64,000 nucleotides of DNA, taken from NCBI GenBank assembly GCA_910578285.1, contig CAJTQL010000003.1, forward strand, positions 165,703 through 229,702. The letters are read 5' to 3'. Shown piece after piece: positions 60,478 through 64,000 of the stretch. Numbering within the stretch: the stretch's first letter is position 1; every line of letters starts with the position of its first letter. The notes below the pieces were generated by a model. It worked only from the letters and a program-made list of their open reading frames with translations, ran no database searches and was not told the DNA's origin. The stretch is from an uncultured Helicobacteraceae bacterium. GTDB taxonomy: Bacteria > Campylobacterota > Campylobacteria > Campylobacterales > Helicobacteraceae. Both the position numbers and the translations under genes were made by a program.

Positions 60478-60918
60478 ATGAAAAAGGCACTACTCGCTGC
60501 GGCGATTCTCGGGCTTTTGGGCACACACAACCTCGCTGCGCGTGCAAATTCAAACGTTGGTTGCGGGCTTGGCTCGTATCTCATCGACAAACAAGGGCTT
60601 GTTTGGAATATTTTGCAAGTTACAACAAACGGAACTTTGTTTAACCAAACCTTTGGTATCAGCTCGGGAACTTTAGGCTGCAAATGGGAAGGAATCGCGC
60701 TTGATGAGCGCACACAAGAGTTTGTGGCAGCAAACATGGACACGCTTAGCAAAGAGATTGCGCAAGGCAAAGGCGAAACACTCGATACATTTGTTGAGCT
60801 TTTGGGTGTGAGCGACAAAGAAGGATTCAAACTTGCAATGCAAGAAAACTATCACCGCCTCTATCCAACCAAAGATGCACAAAGCCTCGATGTGATGCAG
60901 ACTGCTGTAACATTGTAG
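60478..60918 (+). CDS. Exported DUF3015-type protein
   Basis: A 146-residue protein with a signal peptide (KKALLAAAILGLLGTHNLAARA), then NVGCGLGSYLIDKQGLVWNILQVTTNGT, and SSGTLGCKW, the two-cysteine pattern of DUF3015 (GCGLG ... GTxGC). It is probably periplasmic or outer-membrane linked, function unknown; conserved in Campylobacterota and often highly expressed. Own extended -10 and AAGGAG site. No neighbour shares its strand beyond waaF. Confidence 0.85.
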   Translation: MKKALLAAAILGLLGTHNLAARANSNVGCGLGSYLIDKQGLVWNILQVTTNGTLFNQTFGISSGTLGCKWEGIALDERTQEFVAANMDTLSKEIAQGKGETLDTFVELLGVSDKEGFKLAMQENYHRLYPTKDAQSLDVMQTAVTL

Positions 60919-60954
60919 AAATTAGGCTCATCTCTTGTCTTGTCAAAGATGCTG

Positions 60955-60992
60955 GATTGCTTCGGCAACGCGATAGCGTTCTTGTGGCAATC
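60955..60992. repeat. Family A repeat abutting the asd stop codon
   Basis: This begins GATTGCTTCGGCAACGCG and ends TTCTTGTGGCAATC; ATTGC ends are inverted. Its last two bases overlap the TGA of asd, so the element inserted right at the gene end. Confidence 0.65.
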
Positions 60993-62019
60993 AAGCATGC
61001 TGAATTTTTGCCCATTGTTGCGCGATGCGCACGGCGTTTGTTGCTGCACCGATTCGAATTTGGTCGGCTGCACACCATAAATGAATAATGTTTGGATTGT
61101 AGCGGTCTTTGCGAATGCGCCCGACATACGTTGAATCTGTGCCGCTTGCAAGCGAAGGCATGGGGTAGAGATTTTGACTAGGGTCATCGCAAAGCACAAC
61201 AGATGGCGCATTTCGCAAAATCTTGCGCACCTCATCAAGGTTGGATTCTTTTGCGAGCAAAATTGTAATCGATTCGCTATGGCTTCGCAAAACAGGAATG
61301 CGCACACATGTGGCACTAATCGGAAATTCGGAATGCAAGATCTTGTGCGTTTCGCGAATCATTTTGACTTCTTCTTTTGTGTAGCCATCGTCAAAAAATA
61401 CATCGATATGCGGAATTGCATTGAATGCGATTTGATGTGGAAAAACCTGCGCTTCGCACTCGTTAAGTGTGAAATCGAAGAATCGTTGCGTTTGGGCAAT
61501 GAGCTCTTCCATACCCTTTTTGCCCGCACCGCTCACGGCTTGATAGGTGCTGACATCAACGCGCTCAATGCCAAAATGTTTGTGCAGCGGTGCGAGGATA
61601 TGTACCATTTGAATTGTTGAGCAATTAGGATTTGCGATAATCCCTATTTCTTTGCATCGTGCGATATCCTCTGGATTGACTTCGGGAACGACAAGCGGGA
61701 CATTCTCTTGCATGCGAAAATGGCTTGTATTGTCAATGACAATCGCGCCAGCTTTTGTCGCGTGTGGTACAAACTCGGCGCTCACACTCCCACCGGCGCT
61801 AAAAAAGGCGAGCTCAATTTGATATTCCGCAAAGACATTTGGTGTGAGCTCCACAACAGGAATCTCGCCGTTTTTGAATGCGACATTTTTGCCAAGACTG
61901 CGACTGCTTGCGAGCGGAATGAGCTTTTTGACAGGGAAATTTTGTTCTTCTAAGATGAGGGCAATCTCTTCGCCCACAGCGCCTGTTGCGCCCACGATTC
62001 CAACATTATACTCTTTCAT
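60991..62019 (-). CDS. asd: Aspartate-semialdehyde dehydrogenase
   Basis: A 342-residue enzyme of lysine, threonine and methionine synthesis. NADP loop GIVGATGAVGEEIALIL, catalytic Cys in IANPNCSTIQMV, YQAVSGAGKKGMEEL, and His in SATCVRIPVLRSHSE. The gene is complete. The ATG at 62019 follows AAGGGAACG. The transcript begins about 112 bases upstream, giving a leader with a long hairpin. Confidence 0.96.
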   Translation of the reverse strand: MKEYNVGIVGATGAVGEEIALILEEQNFPVKKLIPLASSRSLGKNVAFKNGEIPVVELTPNVFAEYQIELAFFSAGGSVSAEFVPHATKAGAIVIDNTSHFRMQENVPLVVPEVNPEDIARCKEIGIIANPNCSTIQMVHILAPLHKHFGIERVDVSTYQAVSGAGKKGMEELIAQTQRFFDFTLNECEAQVFPHQIAFNAIPHIDVFFDDGYTKEEVKMIRETHKILHSEFPISATCVRIPVLRSHSESITILLAKESNLDEVRKILRNAPSVVLCDDPSQNLYPMPSLASGTDSTYVGRIRKDRYNPNIIHLWCAADQIRIGAATNAVRIAQQWAKIQHA

Positions 62020-62053
62020 CTCGTTCCCTTTGTTTTCTATAAATATGTGGTGA

Positions 62054-62113
62054 TGAGCCTAGCGACAATGGTAAGCCAACAGATAGCTAGCAAGAAAATC
62101 TGCGCCTAGCTCA
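62054..62113 (-). promoter_or_regulatory. Hairpin in the asd leader
   Basis: On the plus strand TGAGCCTAGCG (62054-62064) and CGCCTAGCTCA (62103-62113) pair at 10 of 11 positions (read in the minus-strand RNA). It lies in the 112-base leader. It is too short for a lysine riboswitch and lacks its conserved helices. Confidence 0.4.
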
Positions 62114-62137
62114 TGTCATCTTGCATCTTTGTGCCGA

Positions 62138-62143
62138 ATTATA
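62138..62143 (-). promoter_or_regulatory. -10 of asd
   Basis: The minus strand reads AAGGTGGTATAATTCGGC with TATAAT at 62143-62138; no clear -35. Confidence 0.6.
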
Positions 62144-62242
62144 CCACCTTATAGCTTTGTGCCTGCTTAGGCTGTGTATACCACGTCATGTTCTTTATGG
62201 TTTTTGTATAGTCTTTATTAGAGATGATTAAGGTTAAGAATA

Positions 62243-62267
62243 ATAAAATGATGCTTTTGCATTTTAT
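62243..62267. promoter_or_regulatory. Palindrome upstream of the chemoreceptor gene
   Basis: ATAAAATG and CATTTTAT, perfect eight-base arms, nine-base loop, 35 bases before the chemoreceptor ATG. It is in the promoter region, so an operator is more likely than a terminator. Confidence 0.4.
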
Positions 62268-62301
62268 AGTGTGCTTGTATATCTGAAGAAGGGAAAGAAA
62301 C

Positions 62302-64000
62302 ATGTGGCAAAAGTTTAAGAATCTAGACATTGGGATTAAAATCATCTGTATCGTCTCATTGATTGTGATTGTCTGTATCACTGGAATGACGGTTGTGACG
62401 ACAAAACAGACTTCTGAAATCTTGATTGACGAAGCAGAGAAACTTGCGAGCAATGTTGCGGCGCGCATGGGCAGTTTGATTGTGGGGCAAATGGACCAAG
62501 GATTTTATTCCGTGAAAACCTCAACAATCACCCTTGAGGCATTTTTGCACAACCCAAATAATGAGAGTCAATCCGTTATGGAAACAATTGTCTATGCAAT
62601 GCTCGATAGTAGTGATATTGGCGCGTATGCGTATGTCTATCTCGACAGAGACGATTTTGCAAACGAGAGAATCCAAAATCCAAAACATCGACTCCCGAAT
62701 GGGCGATTTCAAATATTAGTCGCCGACAAGAATTCGGGCACGGATAGCGCAGTAGAAGTTGTGCAGGCAAATGAAAAGATTTTGAGTATTCCTAGTGTGC
62801 AAGCTGCATTGTCAAATGGCAAACCAAACATTGGCGTACCTATGGAGATTGACATCGGAGGGGGGACACAGTGTATTGTCGCATTCAATTTTCCGCTGCT
62901 AATAGCGGGCAAAGTGCAGGGTGTGGTCGGTATGCTCGTCAATCTTGATGCTCTTGGTAAAGAGATACTCTCGCAAAACTTGTCTGTCTTTAAGGGTGAT
63001 TATCGGTTTCTTGTTACAGACGATGGGATTGTTGCGGCACACCCCAGAAGTAACTATTTTGGTAAGCGCATGTGGGATGTCAACAATAATAGGACAACGC
63101 AAAATATCAAACAAGTGGTTCAGTCGCATGAAAACGGTGTGTTTGAATATCTCAATACCAACGGCGATTTGAGTTATGCCGCCATCTATTCATTTGAGAT
63201 TGGGCATGGAATGGATGAATTTTGGTCGGTACTCGTAACAATTCCACGCACATCTATTTTTGCATCTCTGCATTCTATCATCACAATTTCGGTTGCGAGT
63301 TCGATTGTTGCGCTGTTATTGATTGTGGGCTTACTCTACTGGTATGTCAAAACACAAGTTTCATTGCGCATTCGCAATGTTTGGCGCGTTTTGGTTGAAT
63401 TTTTTGCTTATCTCAACTACAAAACCGATGTTGCACCGCGAGAATTGCGCCCACGTGCATTCGATGAGATTGGCAAAATGGCAATCGCGATTAATGAAAA
63501 CATCAGCCATACCAAAGAAAATTTAGCAGCAACTGGGCAGATTGTTACCGAAATTTCGCAGATTGTTACAGACGCAAAAGAGGGGCGCTTTGGTAAAACC
63601 ATTAGCGCTGCAAGCAAGAATCCATCAATCGAGCAGCTCAAATGTGTCCTGAACGAAATGTCTACCACACTTTATGATATAGTCGGCGACAATCTCGCTG
63701 ACGTTGCAGCTGTGTTTGACGCATACAAACACAATGATTTTACCAAACGTGTGCAAGATGCAAAAGGGCTTGAGGTCGGCTTGAATGAGCTTGGTGATTC
63801 GATTGCTACAATGCTGAAGCTTTCAAATGAGTATGCCAATGCTCTTGAAGAGAGCACCCATGCAATCAAAGATGCTATGAATCGACTAATTGAAGGCTCG
63901 CACGCCCAAGCGAGCAATCTCGAACAAACTGCAGGCGCGATTGAAGAGATTACAAGCTCTATGCAGAATGTCTCCGCACGTACAAGCGAGGTGATTACGC
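62302..64000 (+). CDS. Methyl-accepting chemotaxis protein, dCache type (runs off the right edge)
   Basis: The first 566 codons are present. The order is: TM1 (about 12-34), a periplasmic double-Cache region (about 40-320, with GAYAYVYLDRDDFA, GGGTQCIVAFNFPLLIAGKVQGVVG and FLVTDDGIVAAHP, a typical membrane-distal/proximal Cache pair), TM2 (about 322-349), a long HAMP-like linker (DEIGKMAIAINENI; DAKEGRFGKTISA; DAYKHNDFTKRVQDAKG), and the start of the signalling helices (QASNLEQTAGAIEEITSSMQ). The conserved hairpin tip is beyond the edge. ATG with GAAGGGAAAG before it. Ligand is unknown. Confidence 0.92.
   Translation, partial: MWQKFKNLDIGIKIICIVSLIVIVCITGMTVVTTKQTSEILIDEAEKLASNVAARMGSLIVGQMDQGFYSVKTSTITLEAFLHNPNNESQSVMETIVYAMLDSSDIGAYAYVYLDRDDFANERIQNPKHRLPNGRFQILVADKNSGTDSAVEVVQANEKILSIPSVQAALSNGKPNIGVPMEIDIGGGTQCIVAFNFPLLIAGKVQGVVGMLVNLDALGKEILSQNLSVFKGDYRFLVTDDGIVAAHPRSNYFGKRMWDVNNNRTTQNIKQVVQSHENGVFEYLNTNGDLSYAAIYSFEIGHGMDEFWSVLVTIPRTSIFASLHSIITISVASSIVALLLIVGLLYWYVKTQVSLRIRNVWRVLVEFFAYLNYKTDVAPRELRPRAFDEIGKMAIAINENISHTKENLAATGQIVTEISQIVTDAKEGRFGKTISAASKNPSIEQLKCVLNEMSTTLYDIVGDNLADVAAVFDAYKHNDFTKRVQDAKGLEVGLNELGDSIATMLKLSNEYANALEESTHAIKDAMNRLIEGSHAQASNLEQTAGAIEEITSSMQNVSARTSEVIT

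Noticed and set aside
62019..62143. Lysine riboswitch upstream of asd
   Set aside because: The leader is about 60 bases too short and none of the conserved lysine-element core can be seen.
1..64000. CRISPR arrays, prophage, IS transposases, tRNA or rRNA genes
   Set aside because: No regularly spaced repeats, no transposase or phage frame and no T-loop/acceptor patterns were seen on reading both strands.

Overview
The window is bacterial chromosome from the Campylobacterota, almost certainly a Helicobacter. The evidence is gene content and order. The first 11.5 kb (yajC-secD-secF-membrane protein-leuS-lptE-folC-M23 peptidase-bactofilin-mfd) follows, as I remember it, the order of the H. pylori HP1551-HP1541 block. 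Later blocks also match Helicobacter neighbourhoods (nadK-recN, serS-TPR protein-uvrD). Base composition is clearly richer in G+C than H. pylori, H. bilis or H. cinaedi, which would suit an enterohepatic species of the H. canis type, but species cannot be fixed from this window. I found no tRNA, rRNA, IS element, prophage or CRISPR array.

Layout. 1-11.5 kb (minus strand): one long, tightly packed unit for protein export (YajC/SecD/SecF), LeuRS, LPS assembly (LptE), a diguanylate cyclase, folate synthesis (FolC), cell shape (one M23 peptidase and two bactofilins) and the 5' part of mfd. 11.6-13.4 kb: an accessory stretch with a G12 tract, an outer-membrane barrel gene broken by an in-frame TGA, and several families of intergenic palindromic repeats. 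13.4-15.9 kb: an RluA-family pseudouridine synthase, a probable structured RNA with its own strong promoter, and DAHP synthase. 16-26.4 kb: a small motility protein, a lytic transglycosylase, a TSUP permease, then a NAD/DNA-repair cluster (DnaJ-like protein, nadK, recN, uvrA, FBH1-like helicase). 26.4-39.8 kb: central metabolism and redox genes (class V aminotransferase, cysK, acnB, M48 lipoprotein protease, YciI, hemD, atpB, TenI/ThiE-like, cytochrome c peroxidase, trpF, DnaQ-like exonuclease, alcohol and aldehyde dehydrogenases). 40-48 kb: a Lys/Glu-rich exported protein, a very large flgL behind a likely sigma-54 promoter, ppsA and a Kef-type antiporter. 48.4-54.7 kb: lipoprotein, serS, TPR membrane protein, uvrD.

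54.7-57.3 kb is the most accessory-looking part. An AT-rich barstar-like gene sits between two inverted copies of a palindromic repeat. It follows a short open fragment that could be a toxin remnant, and is followed by a G10 tract and a TPR protein fused to a LicD-type transferase. The window ends with groES-groEL (a long leader able to fold into a hairpin), heptosyltransferase, a DUF3015 exported protein, asd, and the 5' two thirds or so of a dCache chemoreceptor gene.

Most of the window is ordinary housekeeping. The points most worth a second look are the repeat-flanked barstar gene, the multi-hairpin RNA near 14.3-14.5 kb, the poly-G/TGA outer-membrane gene, the altered cell-shape locus, the GGDEF protein in the sec/folC operon, and the oversized FlgL.
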